DNA of 64,000 nt from Saccharospirillum mangrovi (GTDB taxonomy: Bacteria > Pseudomonadota > Gammaproteobacteria > Pseudomonadales > Natronospirillaceae), in the NCBI RefSeq assembly GCF_003367315.1, contig NZ_CP031415.1, positions 804,001-868,000 on the forward strand, written 5' to 3'. Numbering within the stretch: position 1 is the stretch's first letter; the number at the start of each line of letters is the position of its first letter. The notes beneath the pieces were generated by a model. The model was not told the origin of the DNA and made no database searches. It worked only from the letters and a program-made list of their open reading frames with translations. The position numbers and the translations under genes were made by a program. Shown one piece after another: positions 9,201 through 18,386 of this stretch.

Positions 9201-10877
9201 ATGAAAAGGATTTTACTCTGCGCGTGCTTGAGTTTTAGTTGCTCAATCACTTTCGCTGATCAAACGATCACTCCTCGTATCATCAATGGCACCACTGTTG
9301 CGGATAATGATGGCGGGTTTTATGCCGCCTTGATGGCGCCCTTTAGCTGGACCGGCAGTCCGGCGGGCGAGCATTGGAATCCGTTTTGTGGTGGTAGTTA
9401 TCTGGGAGATGGATTTGTAATAACCGCCGCCCACTGCACCGACGTGATTTCTAATGGCGCTACCTTTGCGGTGGTGTTGGGGAATCAGAACCCAACCGAG
9501 AATATGCAATACGAGTATTGCACGGCAGTAGTGCCACAAAGTTGCAAGTCAGGCTCATCAACGACGCTCGCGGGGCAGTCAGGTTATTCGGGCTATCACT
9601 ACACCCATTACCTGGCCTATGTCGGACCCAGCGAAATTGAGGTCACCCGTTCCAGCAGTACGGTTCTGCAACATCCTGCCTACCGGCCATACGGCCATGA
9701 TTTGGCATTGATTAAATTGTCTTCAATTCCTGGTGGCGCCTCATTGTCGGTGCCAGTTTCCGATGACTGGCAAATCAATTTGGGCAAGACATACACCGTG
9801 GTGGGGCATGGCGATACGCTTTCCGATTTGAATGACGCCACCTTCGAACCAAGTGCCGAATTACGAACAGTCGATATAGCGTCGCGCTCCGACAGCCAAT
9901 GCCTGAGCACTTATGGTTCGAATTTCGAATCTGACACTATGTTGTGTGCGGGCAATCCGTCAGTCACACCCAATTCGAACGGAAAGGACTCTTGCCAGGG
10001 TGACAGCGGAGGTCCGTTATATGACGGCTCCACGTTGATAGGTGTAGTCAGTTGGGGCGGTCAATGTGCCCGGTATTACGGGGTGTACAGCGATGTCTTC
10101 GCCATGCGTCATTGGATTAATACCGCTATGGCAAATCTCAACGGCGATTATGAATTCCCTCAGGCCATTGATTTTGGCAGCAGCGCGGGGTCTTTATCGG
10201 GTACGCTGACCTGGCGGTTCAGAAACACAAGCGGTGGCAATGTCGCCTTGTCTGATTTTAATTTTTCCAATCTGAGCCGAGGGTATTCGGTGCTGGGAAA
10301 TGGTTGTGCCTCAAGTACGTTGTCGTCCGGCCAGTCGTGCAGCTTGACTCTGAGCGCCAGTTTCGCAGACTTGGGTTACCACAATGACGTATTCACCTTT
10401 AACGCGGGGACAACAACCATGGAAGTGAGTGCTTTGGCGCAGGTTGCTACGAAGACATCCGACAAGGGTGGTGCTTTTGGGGGTGGATGGGTGTTGTTGT
10501 TCGTGCCGATGCTGGCAGGTGTGCGCTGGCGCCGATCTGCGTTATTGGCATTAACTGCCGCCTCCGCCGTTGCGTTAAGTGCCTGCTCCTCCCTCCCTAA
10601 AGGCGCTGGCGAACCCGAGGTTTTATTCAACCCGGAAATTACCGCCGAAGGCTTGGAGTTCTCGGTTCTGTCGCACGGTTGTACTGAAAGCGATCATTTG
10701 TTTTTGCGCGTGGAAGGCGATTCTTTGACGTTGCTGCGGACACAAAAAGATCTGTGTCGCACGGCGCCGCAGTTGTTGCGGTTTGCCATGCCGTTGCCGG
10801 CGAATCATGGCGTCTGGGAGATTGAGAATCCGGTGCGGTTTTCCAATCGGGTAGGGCGTGGCGGTGAGGTTCAGTAA
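9201..10877 (+). CDS. secreted trypsin-like serine protease with internal GlyGly-CTERM-like anchor and C-terminal lipoprotein-like domain (copy 2)
   Basis: 558 residues, with AAGGAG ahead of the ATG. The signal peptide is about residues 1-19, and the activation site is PRIINGT at 25-31. The triad is His78, Asp167 and Ser269 (QGDSGGP), with the specificity Asp at 263 as in trypsin. A beta-sandwich follows (about 320-415), then a Gly-rich patch (424-429), a hydrophobic helix (430-441) and RWRR. As in copy 1, the chain then continues with a second hydrophobic helix (446-460), a lipobox LSAC (Cys462) and a domain containing Cys494 and Cys519. The tail shares NPE, GCT, D-x-CR, NPV and SNR motifs with copy 1. 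The base composition is closer to the host than that of copy 1. A VesB-like role in secreted proteolysis is inferred from family. Confidence 0.9.
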   Translation: MKRILLCACLSFSCSITFADQTITPRIINGTTVADNDGGFYAALMAPFSWTGSPAGEHWNPFCGGSYLGDGFVITAAHCTDVISNGATFAVVLGNQNPTENMQYEYCTAVVPQSCKSGSSTTLAGQSGYSGYHYTHYLAYVGPSEIEVTRSSSTVLQHPAYRPYGHDLALIKLSSIPGGASLSVPVSDDWQINLGKTYTVVGHGDTLSDLNDATFEPSAELRTVDIASRSDSQCLSTYGSNFESDTMLCAGNPSVTPNSNGKDSCQGDSGGPLYDGSTLIGVVSWGGQCARYYGVYSDVFAMRHWINTAMANLNGDYEFPQAIDFGSSAGSLSGTLTWRFRNTSGGNVALSDFNFSNLSRGYSVLGNGCASSTLSSGQSCSLTLSASFADLGYHNDVFTFNAGTTTMEVSALAQVATKTSDKGGAFGGGWVLLFVPMLAGVRWRRSALLALTAASAVALSACSSLPKGAGEPEVLFNPEITAEGLEFSVLSHGCTESDHLFLRVEGDSLTLLRTQKDLCRTAPQLLRFAMPLPANHGVWEIENPVRFSNRVGRGGEVQ

Positions 10878-10917
10878 CGTCGTTTAATGTCTGCCGAGCG
10901 CTGCGTTCTGGCGGTGC

Positions 10918-11934
10918 TCATTTCTCTTCCTCACGCATCGACACTTCATCCAACGATTCCCGAATCGCTACAAAACTTTCGTAACGACGCTGCGACAGCA
11001 CGCCATCTTCTATCGCCTGGCGCACGGCGCAGCCGGGTTCGCTTTGGTGGTGGCAGTCGCGAAATTTGCATTGGCCGGCGCTGTTGGCGAGTTCCGGGAA
11101 GCCGGCGAGCAGGCTGTCGGGGTCGACGTGCCATAAGCCGAATTCGCGAATGCCGGGGCTGTCGATTAAGTCGCCGCCGCCGGGTATGTGATACAGCTTG
11201 GCGGTGGTGGTGGTGTGGCGGCCTTTGCCGGTGGCTTCGGAAATGTCGCCGACTTTGATGATTTCATCGGGCAGCAGTGTTGCAATGATCGATGATTTTC
11301 CCACGCCGGATTGACCGACAAAGACCGAATTTCCCTCCGCCACCAACTGACGAATTTCTGCCATCCCGGCTTCGGTTTGCGCTGAAAGCGCGTGGGTTTC
11401 GTAACCCAGTTGTTGGTATTCGTCCAACTCGTCACGCATTTCGGGTGCCTGATCCAACTGGTCGATTTTATTGAGCACGATGATCGGATGAATCTGGTGA
11501 TGTGCGGCCGCGACCAGATAGCGGTCAATCAAATTGGCCGGCGTTCTCGGGCTGGGTGAGGCGACAATGATGATGCGGTCGACGTTGGCGGCCACGGGGC
11601 GCATCTGGCCGCGCGTATCGGGGCGGCCCAGTTCGCTGCGTCTCGGCTCGCACGCGGTGATTACGCCGCTGCCGTTGTCGTCCGGTTGCCACAACACAAT
11701 GTCGCCGGTGACCAACGCTGGCAGGTTGGCGCGTTTGTGGCAGCGGGTGCGTTCGCCGTTGTCGCTTTCCACTTCGGTGGTGACGCCGTAGTGACTGACG
11801 ACCAAGCCGCGTTGCGCGTCGCCTAGTGTATCTTCGTCAATGGCCGCGTCTTTTTTGCGCGCGCGTTCGAGGCGTTCATCCTGCACTTTGCGGATGCGGA
11901 ATTGTTGTTGGCGGGACAGCTTGCGTTTACTCAT
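10918..11934 (-). CDS. rsgA: small ribosomal subunit biogenesis GTPase RsgA
   Basis: 338 residues from ATG 11934, with the basic N-terminus MSKRKLSRQQQFRI. An OB-fold precedes the circularly permuted GTPase: G4 NKID comes before G1 GQSGVGKSS and G3 DSPGIREFG. The zinc site FRDCHHQSEPGC is near the C-terminus. RsgA checks 30S maturation and releases RbfA. It is divergent from orn, the same pairing as in Pseudomonas and E. coli. Confidence 0.97.
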   Translation of the reverse strand: MSKRKLSRQQQFRIRKVQDERLERARKKDAAIDEDTLGDAQRGLVVSHYGVTTEVESDNGERTRCHKRANLPALVTGDIVLWQPDDNGSGVITACEPRRSELGRPDTRGQMRPVAANVDRIIIVASPSPRTPANLIDRYLVAAAHHQIHPIIVLNKIDQLDQAPEMRDELDEYQQLGYETHALSAQTEAGMAEIRQLVAEGNSVFVGQSGVGKSSIIATLLPDEIIKVGDISEATGKGRHTTTTAKLYHIPGGGDLIDSPGIREFGLWHVDPDSLLAGFPELANSAGQCKFRDCHHQSEPGCAVRQAIEDGVLSQRRYESFVAIRESLDEVSMREEEK

Positions 11935-12006
11935 GAATCGACGTGACGGCCTAGGCGCTATACTCTGCGCACATTCTACACGCCCACCGGAACAAAGGTT
12001 GAATGC

Positions 12007-12549
12007 ATGGACAAACAAACGAACCTGATCTGGGTTGATCTGGAAATGACCGGTCTGGACCCGGAGGTTGATCGCGTTCTGGAAATCGCCACTGTCGTTA
12101 CCGACAAAGACCTCAACGTGCTCGCCGAAGGTCCGACGCTGGTGATCCACCAAAGCGATGCGGTGCTCGATGGCATGGACGAGTGGTGCACTACCCACCA
12201 CGGTCAATCGGGGTTAACGCAGCGGGTGAAAGACAGCGCTTTGACTGAAAGCGAGGTCGAACAGCAGACGTTGGATTTTCTGCGCGATTGGGTTGAGCCG
12301 GGCGTGTCGCCTTTGTGCGGCAATTCCATCTGGCAGGACCGCCGCTTCATCATCAAGTATTTGCCCAAGCTCGATGCTTATTGCCATTACCGCAACATCG
12401 ACGTATCGACGCTGAAAGAGTTGGCGCGGCGCTGGAAACCGTCGGCGCTGGACGGTGTGCAGAAGAAAGGCAGCCACCGGGCACTCGACGACATTCTTGA
12501 GTCCATCGACGAACTGCGACATTACCGCAAGACGTTTTTAGCGCTGTAA
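12007..12549 (+). CDS. orn: oligoribonuclease Orn
   Basis: A 180-residue DEDDh 3'-5' exonuclease that degrades di- to pentanucleotides and pGpG, so it also finishes c-di-GMP turnover. Exo I motif [11 protein letters not shown] carries the first Asp/Glu, [10 protein letters not shown] holds the Exo II Asp, and [12 protein letters not shown] has the catalytic His and Asp. The length and divergence from rsgA are as usual. A TATACT -10-like element lies at 11959-11964, but no good -35 was found. Confidence 0.97.
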   Translation: MDKQTNLIWVDLEMTGLDPEVDRVLEIATVVTDKDLNVLAEGPTLVIHQSDAVLDGMDEWCTTHHGQSGLTQRVKDSALTESEVEQQTLDFLRDWVEPGVSPLCGNSIWQDRRFIIKYLPKLDAYCHYRNIDVSTLKELARRWKPSALDGVQKKGSHRALDDILESIDELRHYRKTFLAL

Positions 12550-12555
12550 CGCCCT

Positions 12556-13440
12556 TTACAAGACGCTGTATAACCGGCCGATGTGGTTCTGGAAATGGTC
12601 GAGAAACAGTCGGGTTTTCAGCGGTAGTTCACGACTGCGATAGATAACGGTCAGCTGTTGCGCCACCGGCTGGCCGGCCAGTTTTACTTCCAATAACGCT
12701 CCGCGCCGCACCGACGGCTCGGCCTGATAACGCGCCAGCCGCGCCAGGCCGAGGCCGCGAATCGCTGCTTGCAATTGCATGTCCGGGCTGTTCAATATCA
12801 GCCGGCCGGTAACGGCCACCGATTCGACATTGTGCCCCACCCGAAACGACCACTGGGTTTCACCCGCCTGCAAAATACAGCGACAACGCGCCAGGTCACT
12901 CAGTTGCGTCGGCTGTTTGTCGCGGCAATGCGGCGCGAGGAATAAGCCTTGGGGAATGCTCATTAACGTGCGGGCGATCCAGTCGCTCGGCGGCAAGGGG
13001 TTGTCGTGCAGCACGAACTGCAAGTCGTAATTCGGCGATGGCGCGGGGAACAGGCCGCTGTATTGGGTGCAGCTGAGGCTGATGTCCGGGTAGCGTTGCA
13101 GAAATTCGCTGATCAACTCGCCCATCTGGGTGGTGAATAATTCCTGCGGCATTTGTATCGCCAGGCGGCCTTTGGGTTGGCGTTGGTAGGCGCGTACCGA
13201 TTCCTGAATGTCGTCCAGTTCTTCAATGAAGGGCGTGGCGTTGTTGAACAGCATCTGGCCGGCTTCGGTCAGATCGAGTCGGCGCGTTGAACGCTCCAGC
13301 AGTTTAACGCCGAGTTGCTCTTCAAACTGGCGCAGGTGGCGGCTCAAGGTCGACTTGGGCACGCCGCGTTTGTCCGCCGCGCCGGTGATGCTGCCGGCTT
13401 TGACGGTGTCGATAAACAGCGAAAGTCCGTCCAGATCCAT
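12556..13440 (-). CDS. LysR-family transcriptional regulator
   Basis: 294 residues with an N-terminal winged HTH (FIDTVKAGSITGAADKRGVPKSTLSRHLRQFEE, read in parts) and the co-inducer domain from about residue 90. This is the standard LysR size, of the subgroup with short DLDGLSLF-type starts. It lies back to back with trxA, and a near-perfect 20-base palindrome with a LysR-box spacing sits 21 bases before its start, so autoregulation is likely. The effector and targets are unknown. Confidence 0.9.
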   Translation of the reverse strand: MDLDGLSLFIDTVKAGSITGAADKRGVPKSTLSRHLRQFEEQLGVKLLERSTRRLDLTEAGQMLFNNATPFIEELDDIQESVRAYQRQPKGRLAIQMPQELFTTQMGELISEFLQRYPDISLSCTQYSGLFPAPSPNYDLQFVLHDNPLPPSDWIARTLMSIPQGLFLAPHCRDKQPTQLSDLARCRCILQAGETQWSFRVGHNVESVAVTGRLILNSPDMQLQAAIRGLGLARLARYQAEPSVRRGALLEVKLAGQPVAQQLTVIYRSRELPLKTRLFLDHFQNHIGRLYSVL

Positions 13441-13460
13441 CGTTCTGCGCTCTCAAAAGA

Positions 13461-13480
13461 TTGTGCCAAATATGGCACAA
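13461..13480. promoter_or_regulatory. palindromic LysR-box candidate
   Basis: TTGTGCCA and TGGCACAA flank a four-base AATA centre, giving an exact 8+8 palindrome that contains the T-N11-A LysR box. It lies between the divergent LysR gene and trxA, close to the regulator start, and is the natural binding site for that regulator. Confidence 0.7.
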
Positions 13481-13566
13481 AGAGGCTCAGAAAACAGGGG
13501 TAGTATCAAAAAGATTCGAGGCTATGATGTGCTCCATCAAAGTGAGTCACCCAAAAGGAAAATCCT

Positions 13567-13893
13567 ATGTCCGCTGTAACCATGTTGAATGCCGAACAGT
13601 TCGCCCAATCAGTCGAAGGCGGTGAAGGTCTGACTCTGGTCGATTTCTACGCCGACTGGTGTGGCCCCTGCAAAATGATCGCACCGGTTCTGGAAGATCT
13701 GGCGGGCGAATACGACGGCAAAGTGAACGTCGTTAAACTCGACGCCGATGCCCATCCGGAAGTTCTGGCCAAGTATGGTGTTCGTGGTCTGCCTACGCTG
13801 ATGATGTTTGAAAACGGCAAGCCGGTCGGCACCCGTGTTGGCGCTCAGCCAGCCAGCGCGCTGAAAAGCTTTATTGGTGAGCACGCTTCCTGA
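13567..13893 (+). CDS. trxA: thioredoxin TrxA
   Basis: A 108-residue thioredoxin with the active site WCGPCK (Cys32, Cys35) and the cis-Pro segment RGLPTLMMF. It reduces cytoplasmic disulfides and could feed the peroxiredoxin at 6148. The start at 13567 has AAGGA at a good distance. A single-gene unit with its own terminator. The LysR neighbour is unusual for trxA and may or may not control it. Confidence 0.96.
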   Translation: MSAVTMLNAEQFAQSVEGGEGLTLVDFYADWCGPCKMIAPVLEDLAGEYDGKVNVVKLDADAHPEVLAKYGVRGLPTLMMFENGKPVGTRVGAQPASALKSFIGEHAS

Positions 13894-13944
13894 TTCCCCT
13901 ATTCCCAGGGAGCAGCGGGCTTTTTCCCGGCCCGCGCATTACTC

Positions 13945-13971
13945 GCCCGGCATTTGCCGGGCTTTTTTTTT
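13945..13971 (+). terminator. rho-independent terminator after trxA
   Basis: GCCCGGC and GCCGGGC form a seven-pair stem around ATTT, followed by nine T, about 50 bases after the trxA stop. Confidence 0.93.
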
Positions 13972-14142
13972 GCGCTCAATTCCTGCGTTCAACAAACCTC
14001 GAGCGCCGTCTTTGTTATTGCCCCGCCGTCAACAACCGTAAAAATTTCTCCGCATCATTGGCATCTGCGACACTAAATCGCTAAGTTTTCAAACAGTTGT
14101 TTGGAGCACTGTGCCAACAGGTTGTTGAACCGGGAGAATTCT

Positions 14143-16737
14143 ATGAACCATGTATTGGTGTTGGTCCTCGCTGTCGCGGTGATGCTGGCGGTGTTGCGGC
14201 GGGAACCGGGCGCGCTGGTGTCGGTTATCGCGCTGGCGGTACTGACGGTCGTCGCCTTTGTGCTGCGCAGCCCCTTGCTGGGTTTGCTCTATGCACTGAT
14301 CGCTGCGGGTGTTGCCTTTGCCGGCTTGCCGCAGTTGCGGCGTAACTGGCTTACGCCGAAGTTGTTCGCGTTCTTTAAGCAAGTGGCGCCTAAGGTATCG
14401 GCCACCGAGCGCGTGGCGCTGGAGGCGGGTACGGTCTTTTGGGACGGCCAGTTGTTTTCCGGTCAGCCGCGTTGGCAGCAGTTGCTGGGGCAGCGCAATC
14501 CGGGTTTGAACGAGCGCGAACAGGCGTTTCTGGATAAGCAATGTGAGCACGTCACCGGCTTGGTCAATGCCTGGGAAGTGGCTGTTGAGCAGGCCGATCT
14601 GCCCGAGACGGTGTGGGACTATTTAAAGAAAGAAAAATTCTTCGGCATGATCATTCCCGAAGAGTACGGCGGCCTGGGTTTTTCTGCCAAGGCGCAGTCG
14701 GCGGTGCTGCAAAAGCTGTCGATGAACGAAACCCTGATGGTTGTCGTCGGCGTGCCAAACTCGTTAGGCCCAGGCGAACTGCTGCTCAAGTACGGCACTG
14801 AGGAACAGAAAAACCATTATCTGCCGCGCCTGGCCGATGGCCGCGAAGTGCCGTGCTTTGGCTTAACTGGACCGCGTGCCGGTTCCGATGCAACGTCGAT
14901 TCCCGACACCGGCATCGTCTGCAAGGGCATGCACAACGGCAAAGAAGTGGTCGGCATTCGATTGAATTTCGAAAAACGCTGGATCACTTTGGCGCCGGTC
15001 GCCACGGTGGTCGGTTTGGCGTTCCGCATGTTCGACCCGGATAAGCTGCTCGGCGATGTCGAAGACATCGGCATCAGTTGCGCGCTGATTCCGCGCGATA
15101 CCGACGGCATGGAAATTGGCCGTCGGCATTGCCCGATCGGCAGTCCCTTTATGAACGGCCCGATCAAAGGCAAAGACGTCTTTATTCCCATCGACTATCT
15201 GATTGGCGGCGCCGACATGGCCGGCCAGGGCTGGCGCATGCTGGTGGAGTGTCTGTCGGTCGGTCGTTGCATCACGCTGCCGTCTGGCGCGTCGGGCACT
15301 GGCCGTTACATGACCGGTCTGGCCGGTGGCTTTACCCGCATTCGTCGCCAGTTCAATACGCCGGTGGCCGAGATGGAAGGCGTGAAGGTGCCGCTGGCGC
15401 GCATTGCATCGATGGCATACATCGCCCGGGCAACGGTGGCGCACACCGCCAATATGATCGATAACGGTCACAAGCCGGCGGTACCGTCGACCATTCTGAA
15501 AAGCCAATTGACCGAATTCCAACGCCAGATGGTGACCGACGCCATGGACGTGCACGGCGGCAAAACCGTCACGCTCGGCCCGCGCAACTATCTGGGCATC
15601 GGCTATTCGGCCACGGCGGTATCGATCACTGTCGAAGGTGCCAACATCATGACCCGCAGTCTGATGGTCTTCGGTCAGGGTGCGATTCGTTGCCATCCCT
15701 ATGTGCTGGACGAACTGGCGGCCAAAGACGCCGACGATATTCAGGCGTTCGACAAAGCCATTTTCGGCCACCTGGGCATGGTCGCCGGTAACGTAGCGCG
15801 GTCGTTCTCGGCGGCGCTCGGTGTGCCGACCGGCAGCAACCCCTTTAATGGCGATGCCGCCCGTTACGCGCGTGCGGTCAACCGTTTCAGCGCGGCGTTC
15901 AGTTTGATGGCCGACGTTGCCATGGGCACGCTGGGCGGTTCGCTGAAACTGCGCGAAATGCTGTCGGCACGATTGGGCGATGTGCTGTCGAATCTGTACA
16001 TGACGTCGATGGTGCTCAAGCAATGGCAGGAAGGCCGCAAGGTGCCGGGCGAGGAAGCGTTGATGCGTTACTCGTGCGAATTCCTGTTGCACCGTGCGGA
16101 ACTTGCCATCGACGAAGTGCTGCACAACTTGCCCAACCGTTGGGTGGCGTGTGCAGTGCGGCCGGTGGTATTGCCGCTGGGCCGGCGCTGGCCGATGCCG
16201 TCGGACCGGTTGGTCAGTGAAATTGCGCACGACATTTCCACCGACTCGAAACTGCGCGCCTACCTGCTCGAAGACACCTGGCAGACGCAGGCCAAAGGCC
16301 AGTTCGCCAACCCGATTGCGCGTTACAACGCCTTGTTGAAAGACAACGAACGCGCCACCGATCTGTACCGTGCGGTCGATAAAGCCTACGCCAAAGGCCA
16401 GTTGCTGAAGACGGCGCTGCACCCGGAACAGCGTTTCGAGGAAGCTTTGAAAGCCAAGCTCATCAGCCAGGATGATCGCGACTTTATGATCGCCTACGAA
16501 GCTGAGGTATTGGATTTGCTGACCGTCGACGACTTCGCCTTCGACGAGCTGGCGCGCGATAAATCGAAAGTCGTCTGGCACAACGGCAAACCGAAAGCGG
16601 CGGCGAAAGAAAAAGCCAAGGCCGCACCGAAAACAGCCGCCAAGGCCAAAGCGAAATCGACCACCAAAGCCAAGGCCAAGAGCGCACCGGCAGCGCGCAG
16701 TACGGCGGAAAAATCGCCGTCCGGCAGCGACAGCTGA
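14143..16737 (+). CDS. fadE: acyl-CoA dehydrogenase FadE (long form) with Lys/Ala-rich tail
   Basis: From ATG 14143 (GGGAG at about 14132) the protein has 864 residues, close to the 814-830 of FadE-type enzymes. Two or three N-terminal membrane helices are followed by the acyl-CoA dehydrogenase core: IPEEYGGLGFSAKAQSAVL, FGLTGPRAGSDA and MDVHGGKTVTLG are FadE hallmarks. It catalyses the first oxidation of fatty acyl-CoA. The last 50 residues are a low-complexity Lys/Ala/Pro tail of AKAKAK and KAAPKTA type, absent from E. coli FadE, likely disordered and able to bind nucleic acid or acidic lipid. No other fad gene is next to it. Confidence 0.94.
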   Translation: MNHVLVLVLAVAVMLAVLRREPGALVSVIALAVLTVVAFVLRSPLLGLLYALIAAGVAFAGLPQLRRNWLTPKLFAFFKQVAPKVSATERVALEAGTVFWDGQLFSGQPRWQQLLGQRNPGLNEREQAFLDKQCEHVTGLVNAWEVAVEQADLPETVWDYLKKEKFFGMIIPEEYGGLGFSAKAQSAVLQKLSMNETLMVVVGVPNSLGPGELLLKYGTEEQKNHYLPRLADGREVPCFGLTGPRAGSDATSIPDTGIVCKGMHNGKEVVGIRLNFEKRWITLAPVATVVGLAFRMFDPDKLLGDVEDIGISCALIPRDTDGMEIGRRHCPIGSPFMNGPIKGKDVFIPIDYLIGGADMAGQGWRMLVECLSVGRCITLPSGASGTGRYMTGLAGGFTRIRRQFNTPVAEMEGVKVPLARIASMAYIARATVAHTANMIDNGHKPAVPSTILKSQLTEFQRQMVTDAMDVHGGKTVTLGPRNYLGIGYSATAVSITVEGANIMTRSLMVFGQGAIRCHPYVLDELAAKDADDIQAFDKAIFGHLGMVAGNVARSFSAALGVPTGSNPFNGDAARYARAVNRFSAAFSLMADVAMGTLGGSLKLREMLSARLGDVLSNLYMTSMVLKQWQEGRKVPGEEALMRYSCEFLLHRAELAIDEVLHNLPNRWVACAVRPVVLPLGRRWPMPSDRLVSEIAHDISTDSKLRAYLLEDTWQTQAKGQFANPIARYNALLKDNERATDLYRAVDKAYAKGQLLKTALHPEQRFEEALKAKLISQDDRDFMIAYEAEVLDLLTVDDFAFDELARDKSKVVWHNGKPKAAAKEKAKAAPKTAAKAKAKSTTKAKAKSAPAARSTAEKSPSGSDS

Positions 16738-16849
16738 GCCGCGTTTAACTCGCCTTCAAGCGGCGCCGCACCCCGCGCGCGCCGCTTTCCCAATCGCCCG
16801 ATTTTCTCCTATGCTGAGCAGTTCCAATCTCTGACTGAGAACAAGCGCT

Positions 16850-17236
16850 ATGACAATGGACATCCTTGCAGTGTTGTTGGCGACCGTCGTCGGTATGGGT
16901 GTGGGTTCGCTCTGGTATGGCCCGTTGTTGGGCGAAGAGTGGCGTAAGGCGGCAGGCGTTACGCGCGAGCAGGTAGCGCAATCGAACTTCAAACTGCTGA
17001 TGGCAGCGACGCTGTTGCTGGAACTGACCATGGCGATTTTTTTTGAATTGGCAGCACGTGATGACACCGTGATGCACGGCGTGCAATTGGGTTGTCTGGC
17101 GGCGTTATTTTTTGCGTTGGCGATGGCGGTGCACTATCTGTTTGAGCACCGCCCGATGCGGCTGTATTTGATTAACGTCGGCCACACCAGTCTGGTGTTT
17201 ATTCTGATGGGCGCGATCTGCGGTTTTCTTCGTTAA
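16850..17236 (+). CDS. DUF1761 family membrane protein
   Basis: 128 residues with four hydrophobic segments. The opening LLATVVGMGVGSLWYGPLLGEEW, with its glycine-rich helix and W-Y-x-P-L-x-G-x-x-W signature, is typical of DUF1761. The function of the family is unknown. A second ATG two codons on (16856) is an equally good start. A terminator follows at 17262 inside the 3' end of the convergent gene. Confidence 0.85.
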   Translation: MTMDILAVLLATVVGMGVGSLWYGPLLGEEWRKAAGVTREQVAQSNFKLLMAATLLLELTMAIFFELAARDDTVMHGVQLGCLAALFFALAMAVHYLFEHRPMRLYLINVGHTSLVFILMGAICGFLR

Positions 17237-17248
17237 CGCCGGCCGTTA

Positions 17249-17554
17249 TTAATCTTTGGACAGGCGGTCGATGACCGCCTGTTTTTTATCGGCAAAAGTT
17301 TGTTCTTTGTCGGTGCGGGTGCCGACTTTCAACGTCGAACTCAAGCGCGTTACGCCGGCTTCATGCAATTCCTGATGGCAGGCTTTCACCGCCGCAAACA
17401 CCTCGTCCCATTCGCCGTGCAGCGTGGTGCCGTAAGCGTGCAGTTTGGTGTCGATGTCAAAGCGCGCCAGAATGCGTTGGCACTGGGCAATTTCATCGGC
17501 GACCGAGACGCCCTGGCCGATGGGAATGACGCACAAATCGACCATGCATTTCAT
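17249..17554 (-). CDS. MTH1187/YqgV-type thiamine-binding domain protein
   Basis: 101 residues of the MTH1187 family: [20 protein letters not shown], then [20 protein letters not shown] and a final RVGTRTD-like [12 protein letters not shown]. These small ferredoxin-fold proteins bind thiamine or related pyrimidines in some members. Its start overlaps the rnt stop by four bases, so it is translationally coupled to rnt. Confidence 0.87.
   Translation of the reverse strand: MKCMVDLCVIPIGQGVSVADEIAQCQRILARFDIDTKLHAYGTTLHGEWDEVFAAVKACHQELHEAGVTRLSSTLKVGTRTDKEQTFADKKQAVIDRLSKD
17262..17287 (+). terminator. terminator for the DUF1761 gene, located inside the convergent coding end
   Basis: AGGCGGTC-GAT-GACCGCCT followed by G and six T. 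It lies 26 bases after the DUF1761 stop and within the last codons of the convergent thiamine-binding gene, so the same bases encode protein and terminate transcription from the other strand. Confidence 0.88.
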
Positions 17555-18240
17555 TCGTCAAACTCCTGATCCATCGCATCCATGGCGTCTTCCATGGTGG
17601 CGGGTTCGTCAAACAGTGGCCAGCCGCCGAGTTGTTTCCAGCGGTTAACCATGTCGCAAAACAGTTCGGCGGTTTTGCGGGTGTCGTATTCGGCGCTGTG
17701 TGCTTCGCGGTCGTTGAAGTCGATGCCGGCCGCGACACAGGCTTTTTTCAGTACCGTCTGGCCATACACCAGGCCGGCCAGTGCGGACGTATCGAAGGTG
17801 GAAAACGGATGAAACGGATTGCGTTTAAGGTTGCCGCGATTCGCCGCCGCCATCACAAAGGAGTGATCGAAGGTGGCGTTGTGGCCAACCAGAATCGCCC
17901 GCTTACATTCGGTTTCCTTGATGCCGCGCCGCACCAGTTTGAAAATGCTTTTCAGCGCAGTGCCTTCATCAACCGCCTCGCGCAGCGGGTTGTCCGGATC
18001 GATGCCGGTGAATTCCAGCGCGGCCGGTTCGAGGTTGGCACCTTCGAACGGTTCGACGTTGAAGAACAGCATTTCGTCCGGGTGCAGCCAGCCGTCTTTG
18101 TCCATGCTCAGCGTCATGGCGGCGACTTCCAGCAGCGCGTCGGTTTGGGCATTGAAGCCGGCGGTTTCAACGTCGATAACAACGGGGTAATAGCCACGAA
18201 AACGCTGCGACAGCAGCCAGTGGGCATCGGGATGCGACAC
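17551..18240 (-). CDS. rnt: ribonuclease T
   Basis: 229 residues, a DEDDh exonuclease that trims tRNA 3' ends and matures stable RNAs. Exo I is [16 protein letters not shown], Exo II is [13 protein letters not shown], and Exo III is [16 protein letters not shown]. Length and motifs agree fully with Rnt. It is divergent from motY, a linkage also found in Pseudomonas and Vibrio. Confidence 0.96.
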   Translation of the reverse strand: MSHPDAHWLLSQRFRGYYPVVIDVETAGFNAQTDALLEVAAMTLSMDKDGWLHPDEMLFFNVEPFEGANLEPAALEFTGIDPDNPLREAVDEGTALKSIFKLVRRGIKETECKRAILVGHNATFDHSFVMAAANRGNLKRNPFHPFSTFDTSALAGLVYGQTVLKKACVAAGIDFNDREAHSAEYDTRKTAELFCDMVNRWKQLGGWPLFDEPATMEDAMDAMDQEFDE

Positions 18241-18386
18241 GCGCGCTCCACTCCAGGGATTTGTCGGTCATCTTAATGAAGTAGCCCGCTAGCGCAACAA
18301 AACCGGGGGCGCGAATGCCACCGCACTGAGACTGGCAAAGCCTTTGCTATAACGAATTCAGAACTTAGAAACGACGGGGAAAGTGC

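Noticed and set aside
14863-16581. 572-residue open frame on the minus strand opposite fadE
   Set aside because: It is a shadow of the GC-rich fadE codons: no ribosome site, no domain, and a His/Arg/Gln-rich composition typical of antisense frames.
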